DNA of 64,000 nt from Chordicoccus furentiruminis (GTDB lineage Bacteria; Bacillota; Clostridia; Lachnospirales; Lachnospiraceae). Positions 33,143 to 42,054 of the stretch are shown piece by piece. The stretch is taken from contig NZ_CP048829.1 in NCBI RefSeq assembly GCF_019355395.1, positions 1,116,001-1,180,000 of the forward strand. Direction: 5' to 3'. How positions within the stretch are numbered: position 1 is the stretch's first letter; every line of letters begins with the position of its first letter. The notes under the pieces are model-generated. The model searched no databases, was not told where the DNA came from, and saw only the letters and a program-made list of their open reading frames with translations. Made by a program: the position numbers and the translations under genes.

Positions 33143-34702
33143 TCACCGGACCAGCCGGTAAATCGTGTCCATGTCAAGGGCTTTGCGGAGCGTGGAGGAA
33201 AGGATCTTCATCTGTTCCTCCTTGTACGCCTTCCAGCTCTGCCCTCCGTCCTCGCGCCGTATTCCCTTCCTCGACGCCAGATAGCCGAGGAACGCATCCC
33301 GGAAATCCTCCTCATCAAAGATGCCGTGCACATAGGTGCCGGCCGCGTCGGCTGTGCTGCCGCTGACGAGGCTGCGTCCGGACGTTCCTTTCCCGCTTCC
33401 GGGTTCCATGTCCGTCTCTTCGGCCCCCGCATGAAGACGGGCGCCGGCTGCATTTCCATCGGAAAACGAAGCCGGGTCCACCGCGCTCGTCCGGCCCATG
33501 TGCACCTCGTAGCCCGTGATCTTCCGGTCCGAAAGCGCGGGGATCGCGAAATGCGTGCGACCGGTGTACTGCCGCATCGTCTTGTCCGGCGAGAAGACCG
33601 TCACCTCGTTGAGAATCCTCATTCCGTCGATCTCGCCTTCCCACTCCGCGCCCGTGGGATCCGAAATCTTAAGTCCCATCATCTGGTAGCCGCCGCAGAT
33701 CCCGAAGAGGAAGCTGCCGCGCCCGACCGCCCTGCGGATCTCGTTCTCAAGACCGGAGGAACGGAGCCAGAGAAGGTCCTGAATCGTGCTCTTCGTCCCC
33801 GGAAGGATCACCGCGTCCGGCGTCCCCAGCTCCGACGGAGAGGAGACGTAGCGGACCTCGACATCCGGATCCGTAAAGAACGCCTGAAAATCGGTAAAAT
33901 TCGAGATCTTCGGGAGACGGATGACCGCCAGATCCAGAAGCGGCTTCCGGCCCTTATCCGTCCCGATACCGTCCGAGAGCGTCGAGGAAAGCGAATCCTC
34001 GTCGTCCAGATGGATCTGCATGTAGGGCACCACGCCCAGCACCGGCTTCCCGGTCAGACGCGTCAGTTCCTTTAAGCCGCTGTCGAGAAGCGACGGGTCG
34101 CCTCGGAATTTATTGATCACGAGTCCGGCGATCCGGTCCTGCTCCTCCTTCGGCAGCAGCGCCACCGTCCCGTAGAGCTGGGCGAAGACGCCGCCCCGGT
34201 CGATGTCTCCGGCCAGCAGCACCGGCGCGTCCGCCATCCGGGCCATCCCCATATTGACGATGTCGTCCGTCTTCAGATTGATCTCGGCCGGGCTGCCGGC
34301 TCCTTCGATGACGATGATGTCATTTTCGGCGGCAAGCGACCGGTATGCCTCCAGAATCTGCGGCACGAAGGACTTCTTTCTGCTGAAGTACTCGCGGGCC
34401 TCCATATTGCCGACCGGCCGGCCCATCACGATCACCTGAGAACCCATATCCGTCGTCGGCTTGAGCAGAATCGGGTTCATCCGGACCGACGGCTCGATGC
34501 CCGCGGCCTCGGCCTGCACCACCTGGGCGCGTCCCATCTCCAGCCCTTCCTTCGTGATGAAGGAGTTAAGCGCCATATTCTGGGACTTGAACGGCGCCAC
34601 CCGATAGCCGTCCTCATGAAAGATCCGGCAAAGTCCCGCCGCCAGCAGACTCTTGCCGGCGTTTGACATCGTGCCCTGCACCATGATTGCTTTCGCTGCC
34701 AT
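33143..34702 (-). CDS. cbiP: Cobyric acid synthase
   Basis: CbiP/CobQ, 519 residues, ATP-dependent amidotransferase that amidates side chains b, d, e and g of adenosylcobyrinate a,c-diamide with glutamine nitrogen. The N-terminal dethiobiotin-synthetase-like domain begins AIMVQGTMSNAGKSLLAAGL (P-loop variant), then KSQNMALNSFITKEGLEMGR. The C-terminal glutaminase has the nucleophilic Cys in FLFGICGGYQMMG near residue 330 and the His of the triad in GTYVHGIFDEEDFRDAFL near 458. A Gly/Ser/Ala-rich segment before that His is an insertion. Located 79 bp after cobD and 29 bp before cobA. Confidence 0.96.
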   Translation of the reverse strand: MAAKAIMVQGTMSNAGKSLLAAGLCRIFHEDGYRVAPFKSQNMALNSFITKEGLEMGRAQVVQAEAAGIEPSVRMNPILLKPTTDMGSQVIVMGRPVGNMEAREYFSRKKSFVPQILEAYRSLAAENDIIVIEGAGSPAEINLKTDDIVNMGMARMADAPVLLAGDIDRGGVFAQLYGTVALLPKEEQDRIAGLVINKFRGDPSLLDSGLKELTRLTGKPVLGVVPYMQIHLDDEDSLSSTLSDGIGTDKGRKPLLDLAVIRLPKISNFTDFQAFFTDPDVEVRYVSSPSELGTPDAVILPGTKSTIQDLLWLRSSGLENEIRRAVGRGSFLFGICGGYQMMGLKISDPTGAEWEGEIDGMRILNEVTVFSPDKTMRQYTGRTHFAIPALSDRKITGYEVHMGRTSAVDPASFSDGNAAGARLHAGAEETDMEPGSGKGTSGRSLVSGSTADAAGTYVHGIFDEEDFRDAFLGYLASRKGIRREDGGQSWKAYKEEQMKILSSTLRKALDMDTIYRLVR

Positions 34703-34781
34703 TTTTTCCTCCGGTTGTCAGACTGTCAAACTTTTCCATCCGGCCTGATCCCGCCAAAACCGTGCTCATCCGGACCGCCTC

Positions 34782-35894
34782 TCAGAACAGCATGCTGCCG
34801 GGGTCCGGTTCCTTCGTCGCGCGAAGCTCCGTCATCACGTCGATCAGCCGCTGGTTATCGATATGCTTTCTTATTCCGATACGGAAGCAGCCGGCTCCCG
34901 GTCCCTCGGCGTTCGTGAAGGACCGGATCAGGATGCCCTCCCGGATCAGCCGCTTCCGAAGATCGGCCGGTGCGCGGAAGAGCAGGAAATTCGCCGTGCC
35001 CGGATACACCTTCGCCGCAAGGCCCCGCTCCAGCTCCTCCTTCAGATACGCGCGCTCTGTCCGGACCAGTTTTCTGGTCGCGTCGAGATAGGCGGCCGCC
35101 TCTTCGGGCCGTCCGATCGCCGCCTCGCCCGCCATCTGCGCCGGGATCGACACATTCCAGGGCTGCATCCGCTCCCGGATGCTTTCGAGAAACTCCACGT
35201 CGTCGCTCACCGCGTACCCCAGACGCAGTCCCGCCATCGAAAAGATCTTGGTAAACGCCCGCAGCACCAGCACGTTCGGAAACTGACGAAGCGAACGGAG
35301 CATCGTCCGCTCCTTCTCATCCTCGAGAAACGGCAGAAAGCATTCGTCGACGATCAGCCGCACGCCCTTCGCGTGACAGACGCCGGCCCAGTTCCGCATC
35401 TCCTCTCCGGAGCAGGCATACCCGGTGGGATTGTTCGGGTTGCAGAGAAAAACGGCGTCCGTGTCCGGTCCGATCCAGTCCTCCGGCTGCGAAGGCAGCG
35501 CGTAGCCGGCGGCTTCATCGAGCTCGATGAAGCGGACGCGGCTTCCCCCGATCTGCGCGGCCCGGGCATACTCCGTGAACCCGGGGCGAAGCACGAGCAC
35601 CTCGCGCGGCCGCACCGCCGCGCAGAGCGCATAGATCAGCTCCGCGGCCCCGTTCCCAGGCAGAATCATATCCGGCTCAACCGTCTCTCCCGTCCGGCCG
35701 GTCAGCCAGACGGCCAGCTTCTCCCGGAGCGCGAGGCACTCCGGATCGGGGTAGCGTCCCGAGACGGCGGCGCCGGCCTGCGCCGCCTCGATCACGGAAC
35801 GGGGCATCCCGAGCGGATTGAGACAAATAGAGAAATCCATTGAAATATGACGGCGGTAGACGTCTCCGCCGTGGCGTTCCTTATCGTTGATCAT
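34782..35894 (-). CDS. cobD: L-threonine-O-3-phosphate decarboxylase (CobD)
   Basis: PLP enzyme of the aminotransferase class I/II fold, 370 residues, making (R)-1-amino-2-propanol O-2-phosphate, the linker between the corrin and the nucleotide loop. The CobD-type opening HGGDVYRRHISMDFSICLNP distinguishes it from histidinol-phosphate aminotransferase. CNPNNPTGYACSGEEMR near residue 150 and the PLP-binding lysine in VLRAFTKIFSMAGLRLGYAV near 215 are intact. It is flanked by cbiB and cbiP in the operon, which supports the B12 assignment; CbiB uses its product. Confidence 0.94.
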   Translation of the reverse strand: MINDKERHGGDVYRRHISMDFSICLNPLGMPRSVIEAAQAGAAVSGRYPDPECLALREKLAVWLTGRTGETVEPDMILPGNGAAELIYALCAAVRPREVLVLRPGFTEYARAAQIGGSRVRFIELDEAAGYALPSQPEDWIGPDTDAVFLCNPNNPTGYACSGEEMRNWAGVCHAKGVRLIVDECFLPFLEDEKERTMLRSLRQFPNVLVLRAFTKIFSMAGLRLGYAVSDDVEFLESIRERMQPWNVSIPAQMAGEAAIGRPEEAAAYLDATRKLVRTERAYLKEELERGLAAKVYPGTANFLLFRAPADLRKRLIREGILIRSFTNAEGPGAGCFRIGIRKHIDNQRLIDVMTELRATKEPDPGSMLF

Positions 35895-35949
35895 GCAGAC
35901 TTTCCTGCTTCTTCCTCTCCAGCCTTGAAGGCTGGTTTTTCTTTCGATT

Positions 35950-36999
35950 TTACATCAATGCAAGCGATATGGCCATCAGGATGAGTTCTCCGGCCGCGAA
36001 GACGAGTCCCGCGGCCGCTTCCATCAGATGCTCCGTCCGCCGGATATCCTCCGGCTCCACCGGACGGTCCGCATCGCCCTGCGTCGGCTTGTGATGCAGC
36101 ACGCCGAAGTACCACGCGTCACCGGCCAGCCGGATATGCAGCGCGCCGGCAACGGCCGACTCGGTCTGGGCCGAATTGGGACTCGGATGGTTGAAGCGGT
36201 CCCTTCTGTGGATCCGCCACGCATTCGCCGCGTCATAGCCGGTGAATCCGCCGGCCGCGGCCCCGCCGGATCCGCGGCGGCCGGCTTTTTCAAGGAGCCA
36301 CGCGCCCGCCACGATCGCCAGGGCGGCGAGACGGGAGGGCAGAAAATTCGCCGCGTCGTCAAGCCGGGCGGCCGCCGTGCCGAAGTACCGGTACCGGTCA
36401 TTCCGGTAACCGATCATCGAATCCATCGTGTTGATGCACTTGTAAACCCATCCGCCCGCAGGGCCGAACAGGAACAGATAGAAGAGCGGCGCGATCACGC
36501 CGTCGGAGGCGTTTTCCGCCACCGTCTCAACCGCTGCCTTCGTGATGCCTTCCGCGGTCAGGGAGGCGGTGTCCCGCCCCACCACCATCGAGACCGCCCT
36601 TCTCGCCGCTTCCGTATCGCCCGCTGCAAGAGGCCGGCGGACATCCTCCGCGGCCCGTCTCAGCGAGGTCATCGCCAGCATCTGCCATGTGACGATGACG
36701 TCGAGCAGAAGCGGAAGCGCCGGGCCGGTCAGACCGAGAAGAAAGCGGAGCGCAAAATAGGCCGCCGCCGCGACCGTGAGAACCAGAACCGTCAGCAGAG
36801 CGCCGGCCGCTCTCTTCCGCCCGCGGTCCGCCTCCGGTTCGCCGCTCAGCCGGAAAATCCGGAACAGCAGCGTCTCGAAACGGCTGATCAGCCAGCCGAA
36901 GCCGATCACCGGATGCCAGAGTTTCCGGGGATCTCCCAAGATCAGATCCAGCGCCGCCCCGCAGGCGAGAACCAGCGCTCTTGTGCCCAGATCCGTCAT
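35950..36999 (-). CDS. cbiB: Adenosylcobinamide-phosphate synthase
   Basis: CbiB, integral membrane protein of 349 residues that joins adenosylcobyric acid to aminopropanol phosphate. The opening ALVLACGAALDLILGDPRKL is followed by WHPVIGFGWLISRFE, diagnostic of the family. FLFGPAGGWVYKCINTMDSM near residue 185 and RHDRFNHPSPNSAQTESAVA-type sequence (RRDRFNHPSPNSAQTESAVA) near 285 are also conserved. About five hydrophobic helices are visible. The ATG shares its A with the TGA stop of the upstream gene (one-base overlap), so translation is coupled. Confidence 0.95.
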   Translation of the reverse strand: MTDLGTRALVLACGAALDLILGDPRKLWHPVIGFGWLISRFETLLFRIFRLSGEPEADRGRKRAAGALLTVLVLTVAAAAYFALRFLLGLTGPALPLLLDVIVTWQMLAMTSLRRAAEDVRRPLAAGDTEAARRAVSMVVGRDTASLTAEGITKAAVETVAENASDGVIAPLFYLFLFGPAGGWVYKCINTMDSMIGYRNDRYRYFGTAAARLDDAANFLPSRLAALAIVAGAWLLEKAGRRGSGGAAAGGFTGYDAANAWRIHRRDRFNHPSPNSAQTESAVAGALHIRLAGDAWYFGVLHHKPTQGDADRPVEPEDIRRTEHLMEAAAGLVFAAGELILMAISLALM

Positions 37000-37964
37000 C
37001 ACGTTCCGCCGAGTCTCCTTTCCCTGATGTCAGTCAGAATCCGCCTTTTCCTGTCCCAGACCGCAAAATAGCCGCATCCGTTGCCGCACCGCCAGTCAAA
37101 ATAGTCCCGTCCCGGCCTTCCGTACCGTTCGAGCACTGCCATCACCGTGCCGCCGTGCACGACGAAGACGACCGGCCCGCCCGCCTGTCCGTCCGCGAAA
37201 CGATCCATGACGCGGAGAAAGGCGCCGGCGCACCGGTCCGTGAAATCCGCGCGGCTTTCTCCGCCCGGAAAGGCCGTCTGGCCTCCGGAATCGATGTAGC
37301 GCTGATAGTCCGGATCACCGTCCAGCTCCTTATAGTTCCGGTACTCGAAGCGTCCGAAACGGCATTCATCAAGATCCGGAACCTCTGTCTGCCTCACGCC
37401 CGGAAACAAGGCCGCGGCGGTCTCCTTCGTCCGCCTCAGCGAGCTGGTGACCAGAGCCCGGACCGGCTGCCCTTCGATGTCCGCCCATCCGGCGCGGATC
37501 CTCTCCGCCTCCCCCGGAAGCAGCGGCTCGTCGGTCGTACCGACATAGCGTCCCTCCAGATTGCCCGGAACAGCTCCGTGCCGGATGAGAATCACCGGTA
37601 CTGCCTCATTCCCCGGCCTGTCCGTCTCGCTTTTTTCCTTCAGAACAAGCCCGATGCCACAGACCACACGGATCACCCGGGACGCGCGTTCGGCCAGCAG
37701 ACAGTTCACGCGGCCGGAAGCCTCCCTCCATTCCCGTTCCTCCGCGTCCACCGGCACCAGTCCGCAGCCGATCTCGTTCGTCACGACCACAAGGTCGGAC
37801 GGGCTATCCGCCAGCAGCCGTTCCGCCTCCTTCAGGGGATCAAGACCGGCCGCCAGCTGGGAACGCACCCGGTCCTGATAGTCGTCCATGACCGGGCAGC
37901 CCGGGAAATGTTCCGTGGCATAGACGCTTTTTCCTTCTGCCGCGCCCCCGATAATCAGTATCAT
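36999..37964 (-). CDS. Fusion of a CobU-like P-loop domain and a histidine phosphatase (CobC-like)
   Basis: Two-domain protein of 321 residues in the B12 operon. Residues 1-115 are CobU-like: MILIIGGAAEGKSVYATEHF (P-loop GAAEGKS), LVVVTNEIGCGLVPVDAEER and the GRVNCLLAERASRVIRVVCG helix. The CobU segment with the guanylylated histidine (RIxxHRxxR) is missing, so a full kinase/guanylyltransferase cycle is unlikely. Residues 122-321 form a phosphoglycerate-mutase-type phosphatase: PVILIRHGAVPGNLEGRYVG with the catalytic RHG, SSLRRTKETAAALFPG and VVFVVHGGTVMAVLERYG with the second His. The phosphatase half probably acts as CobC, dephosphorylating alpha-ribazole phosphate or adenosylcobalamin 5'-phosphate. 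Sits between cobS and cbiB. Confidence 0.88.
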   Translation of the reverse strand: MILIIGGAAEGKSVYATEHFPGCPVMDDYQDRVRSQLAAGLDPLKEAERLLADSPSDLVVVTNEIGCGLVPVDAEEREWREASGRVNCLLAERASRVIRVVCGIGLVLKEKSETDRPGNEAVPVILIRHGAVPGNLEGRYVGTTDEPLLPGEAERIRAGWADIEGQPVRALVTSSLRRTKETAAALFPGVRQTEVPDLDECRFGRFEYRNYKELDGDPDYQRYIDSGGQTAFPGGESRADFTDRCAGAFLRVMDRFADGQAGGPVVFVVHGGTVMAVLERYGRPGRDYFDWRCGNGCGYFAVWDRKRRILTDIRERRLGGT

Positions 37965-37993
37965 ACGGTTCTCCTTTCCGCCGGACTTGCGTC

Positions 37994-38761
37994 TCAGCCG
38001 ATGATCATACCCGCCGTCACGGCCGCGCCGAGCATCAGCAGCTCGCAGAGCGACAGAAACCAGCCGGCGAGATCGCCTGAAACCCCTCCGAATTCCTTCA
38101 TCGCCACATGATGATAGAGAAGAAGGGTCAGATACGCGGCCGCCAGCACGGCACCCCCCGTCACGGGATTCAGCGCCAGCACGGCGGCGGAAGCGGCAAG
38201 CATTTCCAGAAACATCACCATCTTCACCGACCCTGCCGAATTGTCCGCCTCCGCGCGGAGCATACCGTCCTTCCTTGCCTTCGGGAACGCCATCAGCGCG
38301 TAGCCGCTCATCGCGCGGGACAGCACGAAGCCCGCGCAGACCGGCCGCATCGCGTCACGGTTCACCGCCGTGAACAGACCGAAGGACAGCAGGACGTAGA
38401 GCATGCCGTAGATGACGGCGAAGGCGCCCATATGGGGGTCCTTGAGAATCGCCGCTTTTTCCTCCCGGTTCCGGTAGGAAAGCAGGGCGTCCGTCGTATC
38501 GAGAAAACCGTCGAGATGAATGCCGCCTGATATCAGCAGCGGTGCCGCCGTCAGAAGTGCCGGCGCCAGCAGAACCGGAAAGGGCCGGTCCGCAGGCATC
38601 ACGCCGCCGAGCCAAAACAGCAGCCACTCCGCCGCGCCTGCTGCCGCACCCACCAGAGGAAAGAAGCAGATGCTGTAGCGCATCCCTTTTTTTGTCCAGC
38701 CGATATGCGGCATCGGAATTTTGGAAAACGTGGAGAAGGCAATGATCAGAGATTCAAGCAT
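37994..38761 (-). CDS. cobS: Adenosylcobinamide-GDP ribazoletransferase (cobalamin synthase)
   Basis: CobS, membrane protein of 255 residues that joins adenosylcobinamide-GDP and alpha-ribazole (phosphate). The opening LIIAFSTFSKIPMPHIGWTK and the metal-binding ISGGIHLDGFLDTTDALLSY near residue 78 (Asp-rich motif) are the family hallmarks; HMGAFAVIYGMLYVLLSFGL follows. Six or so membrane helices. Its start overlaps the cobU end by 16 bp; the CobU/CobC-like fusion follows after 29 bp. Confidence 0.95.
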   Translation of the reverse strand: MLESLIIAFSTFSKIPMPHIGWTKKGMRYSICFFPLVGAAAGAAEWLLFWLGGVMPADRPFPVLLAPALLTAAPLLISGGIHLDGFLDTTDALLSYRNREEKAAILKDPHMGAFAVIYGMLYVLLSFGLFTAVNRDAMRPVCAGFVLSRAMSGYALMAFPKARKDGMLRAEADNSAGSVKMVMFLEMLAASAAVLALNPVTGGAVLAAAYLTLLLYHHVAMKEFGGVSGDLAGWFLSLCELLMLGAAVTAGMIIG

Positions 38762-39408
38762 CCGGTTTCTCTCTCTTTCTTCAGTATGACAGGCACGCCG
38801 GCCGTGACCTCGGCCGCCAGAGCGGCTTCCGCCGCCAGCTGACAGTTAAGACGGCCGAAGAGCCTCACGAACCGCCGCGCCTCCTCGTAGCGGGAGGGAA
38901 CGTCCCATCCGATCTCGTTGGTCACGATCACCAGCGTGTTGCCCGCGTCCGAAATCCGCCTGAGCGGAGCGAGGATCTCCCGGTCGGTCATCGCTTCCGG
39001 GTCCGCAATCTCCGGTCCGGCGTACAGCTCGTTGGTCAGCAGATTGGAGAGGTCCTCAAGCAGGATCGTATCCCGCCCGGTAAACGACTTCTCCTCAAGC
39101 GAAAGGGTCCTCTCCCGTTCCACGGTCAGGAAGCCTTTCCCGGCTCTCATCGCCCGGTGGCGGGCGATCCGCCTGAGCACTTCTTCATCCCGGCTCCGTC
39201 TCATGGTGGCAAGATAGAGGAGTCTCCCGTTCGGGCAATCACCGGGGGCGGCGCTGCCGCAAGAGGCGGAAGGAGCCATCACACCGGAGCGTGCGAGCGC
39301 GGACGGCACCGGTGCAGCATGGCCTGCGGAAGTGAAAAGCGCTACGGCCAGTGACTCCGCGTAAGCGGATTTTCCGCTTCCCGAGCCGCCCGTGACCAGC
39401 GCGATCAC
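38746..39408 (-). CDS. cobU: Adenosylcobinamide kinase / guanylyltransferase
   Basis: CobU, 220 residues, phosphorylates adenosylcobinamide and transfers GMP to give adenosylcobinamide-GDP. P-loop MIALVTGGSGSGKSAYAESL, then LLYLATMRRSRDEEVLRRIA followed by RHRAMRAGKGF with the guanylylated His, and TLVIVTNEIGWDVPSRYEEA near residue 155. Between P-loop helix and LLYLATM there is an Ala/Ser/Pro/Gly-rich insertion of about 35 residues (27-61) not found in enterobacterial CobU. The active sites remain intact, unlike the CobU-like domain of the fusion gene two genes downstream. ATG overlaps the cobT stop by 4 bp. Confidence 0.95.
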   Translation of the reverse strand: MIALVTGGSGSGKSAYAESLAVALFTSAGHAAPVPSALARSGVMAPSASCGSAAPGDCPNGRLLYLATMRRSRDEEVLRRIARHRAMRAGKGFLTVERERTLSLEEKSFTGRDTILLEDLSNLLTNELYAGPEIADPEAMTDREILAPLRRISDAGNTLVIVTNEIGWDVPSRYEEARRFVRLFGRLNCQLAAEAALAAEVTAGVPVILKKERETGCLNL

Positions 39409-40541
39409 GTCTCTTCCTCTTCGCCGTCCATGCGCCGGTAGGCTTCGATGCCGAAAGACTCGAAGCTTCCCATCTCGCGGTAGACCGCCAGCGCCATATC
39501 AAGCAGCGGAAGCAGCATGACCGCTCCGGTTCCCTCTCCCTGATGCATGCCCGCCCGGATCACCGGCGAAAGATGGAGCTCCTCTTCAATCCGCAGCGCG
39601 ACCGGCTCGGAGGAGGCGTGGGAGGCGAACATCCAGTGAACCGACTCCGGGCAGAGACGTGAAGCCGCGAGAGCGGATACGCTCGAGATGATCCCGTCGA
39701 TCACCACCGCAAGCCCGTACTTCATGCCGCCCAGATAGAGTCCGGCCATCGCGGCCAGCTCGAGTCCGCCGCCCTCCGACAGAACGGCAAGCGCCCGGGC
39801 ATTCACCGGAATGCCTTCAATCTCCACGGTCTGTTCCTCCGGTGGACGCTTTTCCGCCCGGATCCGGACCAGCGCCCGGTTCACGGCTCCGACCTTGCGC
39901 CGGAAGCCTTCCTCATCGAGTCCCGCGCCGCGGCCGGTGACCGTCTCGGCGGTCATGCCGAGAAACGACGCCGCCAGCACCGCCGTCGGCGTCGTGTTGC
40001 CGATTCCCATCTCCCCGGCTGTCAGGATCCGGTATCCTCTGTCCGCGAGCTCGCCGCAGACCTCGATCCCCTCGGCGACCGCCCGGATGCATTCCTCCTC
40101 CGTCATCGCCGCCTCGTTTGCCAGATCGCGTGTCCCCCGGCGTATCTTGCGGTCCGTCACGCGTCCTGTTCCCAGCGTCCGGTCCGGATATGCTTCGCAG
40201 TTCATCCCTACGTCGACAACGTAGACGTCGCTTCCGGCCACCCCGGCGAACCGGTTCAGCACGCCGTTTCCGCCCGCGAGCTCTTCCGCGACGAGACGCG
40301 TCACGTCCTGTCCGGTCTGTGTGACGCCCTCCGCGACCACGCCGTGATCCGCCGCGAACACCACAGAAGCGCGGCGGGTAATGTCCGGAGGCTCGGGCGA
40401 GCCCTGAATCTGGCAAAGCCGCTCGACAGCGGTTTCAAAGGCGCCCAGGCTGTCAAGCGGGTGCGGGATCTGGTCCCACCGTGCCTTCGCCTCCCGCCCG
40501 ATCTCCTTCCATTTTTTTTCATCCCAGCTGATCCGATTCAT
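39405..40541 (-). CDS. cobT: Nicotinate-nucleotide-dimethylbenzimidazole phosphoribosyltransferase
   Basis: CobT, 378 residues, transfers phosphoribose from nicotinate mononucleotide to the lower-ligand base, giving alpha-ribazole phosphate. Landmarks: SVVFAADHGVVAEGVTQTGQ near residue 75, VVDVGMNCEA near 120, AGEMGIGNTTPTAVLAASFL near 182, ALAVLSEGGGLELAAMAGLY near 255 and the C-terminal catalytic-Glu region MHQGEGTGAVMLLPLLDMAL. The start is 40541: GAGGAGACAGC precedes it and the gene overlaps the cbiA end by 23 bp. No genes for dimethylbenzimidazole synthesis are in the window, so the base may be imported or made elsewhere. Confidence 0.95.
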   Translation of the reverse strand: MNRISWDEKKWKEIGREAKARWDQIPHPLDSLGAFETAVERLCQIQGSPEPPDITRRASVVFAADHGVVAEGVTQTGQDVTRLVAEELAGGNGVLNRFAGVAGSDVYVVDVGMNCEAYPDRTLGTGRVTDRKIRRGTRDLANEAAMTEEECIRAVAEGIEVCGELADRGYRILTAGEMGIGNTTPTAVLAASFLGMTAETVTGRGAGLDEEGFRRKVGAVNRALVRIRAEKRPPEEQTVEIEGIPVNARALAVLSEGGGLELAAMAGLYLGGMKYGLAVVIDGIISSVSALAASRLCPESVHWMFASHASSEPVALRIEEELHLSPVIRAGMHQGEGTGAVMLLPLLDMALAVYREMGSFESFGIEAYRRMDGEEEET

Positions 40542-42045
40542 GCTGTCTCCTCGCTTTCTCCCTCTGCCCTGCGCATGCTCTGAGAAATGCATCCGCCGCT
40601 CCGACGCATCCGGGATAATAGAAATGCGGAAAGCCCGCCGCCAGCGTCGGGGTGTAGACGACGCCCTGCTCCGTCCTGCCGGACAGCGGTTTGGTCATCG
40701 TCATGCCGTCGCCGTTCCGCTCTGTGTCCCAGTGGTGAAACTCATGGCCCCTGAGCACGGTGCCCTTCGGTCCGTAGAGACCGTCCCGGTTCGTCACGGC
40801 GGTCAGGTACCCGAATCTTCGAAGACCGCCCGTCCGGAACCCGCGTCCGTCCAGCACGCCGCACATCGGCCAGACCGTCCCGCTCTCGTCCTCCAGAGAC
40901 TGCTGCAGGTAGAGGAACCCGCCGCATTCCGCGATGCAGGGTATTCCGCCGCGGACCGCCGCGGCGACTTCCGCGCGCATGGATCCGTTGGCGCTCAGTT
41001 CCTTCGCGAACCGCTCCGGATATCCGCCGCAGAGGATCATGCCGTCGGTTCCCGTCGGAAGAGCGGCGTCGCGAAGCGGGGAAAAAGGCACGATTTCAGC
41101 CCCCAGCGAGCGCAGAATATAGAGATTCTCCTCATAGAGGAAGGAGAACGCCTCATCCGACGATACCGCGACACGGACGGGCGGCCGTTCTATTTTCGTG
41201 ACGGCGGGCGCGGCCGCGTCCTGTGCCGTTTCCGCTCCCGGAACCCCGGACCCCGGCGTATGTTCCGGTTCATCCGCCGCCCCTCCGCCGATCCGGGGCG
41301 CGGTTTCCGCGATGCGGAGCAGCCGGTCGAGGTCGATGTACTTCGCGGCCTGCTCCCCGACCGCCCTGACCCACTGTTCCGTCGAGGTAAGCTCTTTCGG
41401 AGAGACGAGGCCCAGATGACGGGATGGCACCTCCAGATCCTTTATCACCGGAAAGCAGCCGAGCACGGGGATCCCCGTTTCCCGCTCGATGACCTCCTTC
41501 AGACGGGGGTAGTACATCGGCGAAACACGGTTGAGAATGATGCCGGCGATCCCGTTGTCCGGGCGTCTCCGTACCTGGAAAGGACGCTCCGGAAGGCCCG
41601 CGCCGGTCCTCTCATCCGGTTCAAAGGACGCGATGCCGCGGATCACCGCGGCCAGCGTCACGCTCGCGCCCTTGCCGTCCACCACAAGGATCGCGGGCGT
41701 TTCCGTCACGGATCCGGTTTCGAAGCTGCTTCCGCGGACACTGACGCCGCCGAGGCCGTCGAAATAGCCCATCGCGCCTTCGATCACTGTGATGTCCGTC
41801 CCCGCCGCGTGATGTGCGAGCAGCCGGCGTGTCATCTCCGGGCCCGTGAAAAAGCTGTCGAGATTGCCGGTCCGGATACCGAGCACCGCTCTGTGAAACA
41901 TCGGATCGATGTAGTCAGGTCCGCACTTGAGCGAGGTCAGACCGAGGCCGCGCGCCTTCAGCGCGGCGAGGATACCGCATGTCACGGTCGTCTTGCCGCT
42001 TCCGCTCTTCGGCGCCGTGATCAGGATTCTTGATTGTTCGCGCAT
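40519..42045 (-). CDS. cbiA: Cobyrinate a,c-diamide synthase
   Basis: CbiA, 508 residues, ATP- and glutamine-dependent amidation of the a and c carboxylates of cobyrinate. N-terminal P-loop ILITAPKSGSGKTTVTCGIL, then LKCGPDYIDPMFHRAVLGI near residue 40, typical of CbiA. The C-terminal class I glutaminase domain has GMILCGGYPERFAKELSANG, the nucleophile Cys in IPCIAECGGFLYLQQSLED near 390 and HEFHHWD near 440. An Ala/Gly/Pro-rich linker (about 245-285) lies between domains. It starts 9 bp after the cbiJ-E-T fusion. Confidence 0.96.
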   Translation of the reverse strand: MREQSRILITAPKSGSGKTTVTCGILAALKARGLGLTSLKCGPDYIDPMFHRAVLGIRTGNLDSFFTGPEMTRRLLAHHAAGTDITVIEGAMGYFDGLGGVSVRGSSFETGSVTETPAILVVDGKGASVTLAAVIRGIASFEPDERTGAGLPERPFQVRRRPDNGIAGIILNRVSPMYYPRLKEVIERETGIPVLGCFPVIKDLEVPSRHLGLVSPKELTSTEQWVRAVGEQAAKYIDLDRLLRIAETAPRIGGGAADEPEHTPGSGVPGAETAQDAAAPAVTKIERPPVRVAVSSDEAFSFLYEENLYILRSLGAEIVPFSPLRDAALPTGTDGMILCGGYPERFAKELSANGSMRAEVAAAVRGGIPCIAECGGFLYLQQSLEDESGTVWPMCGVLDGRGFRTGGLRRFGYLTAVTNRDGLYGPKGTVLRGHEFHHWDTERNGDGMTMTKPLSGRTEQGVVYTPTLAAGFPHFYYPGCVGAADAFLRACAGQREKARRQHESDQLG

Positions 42046-42054
42046 GCCTTCCTC

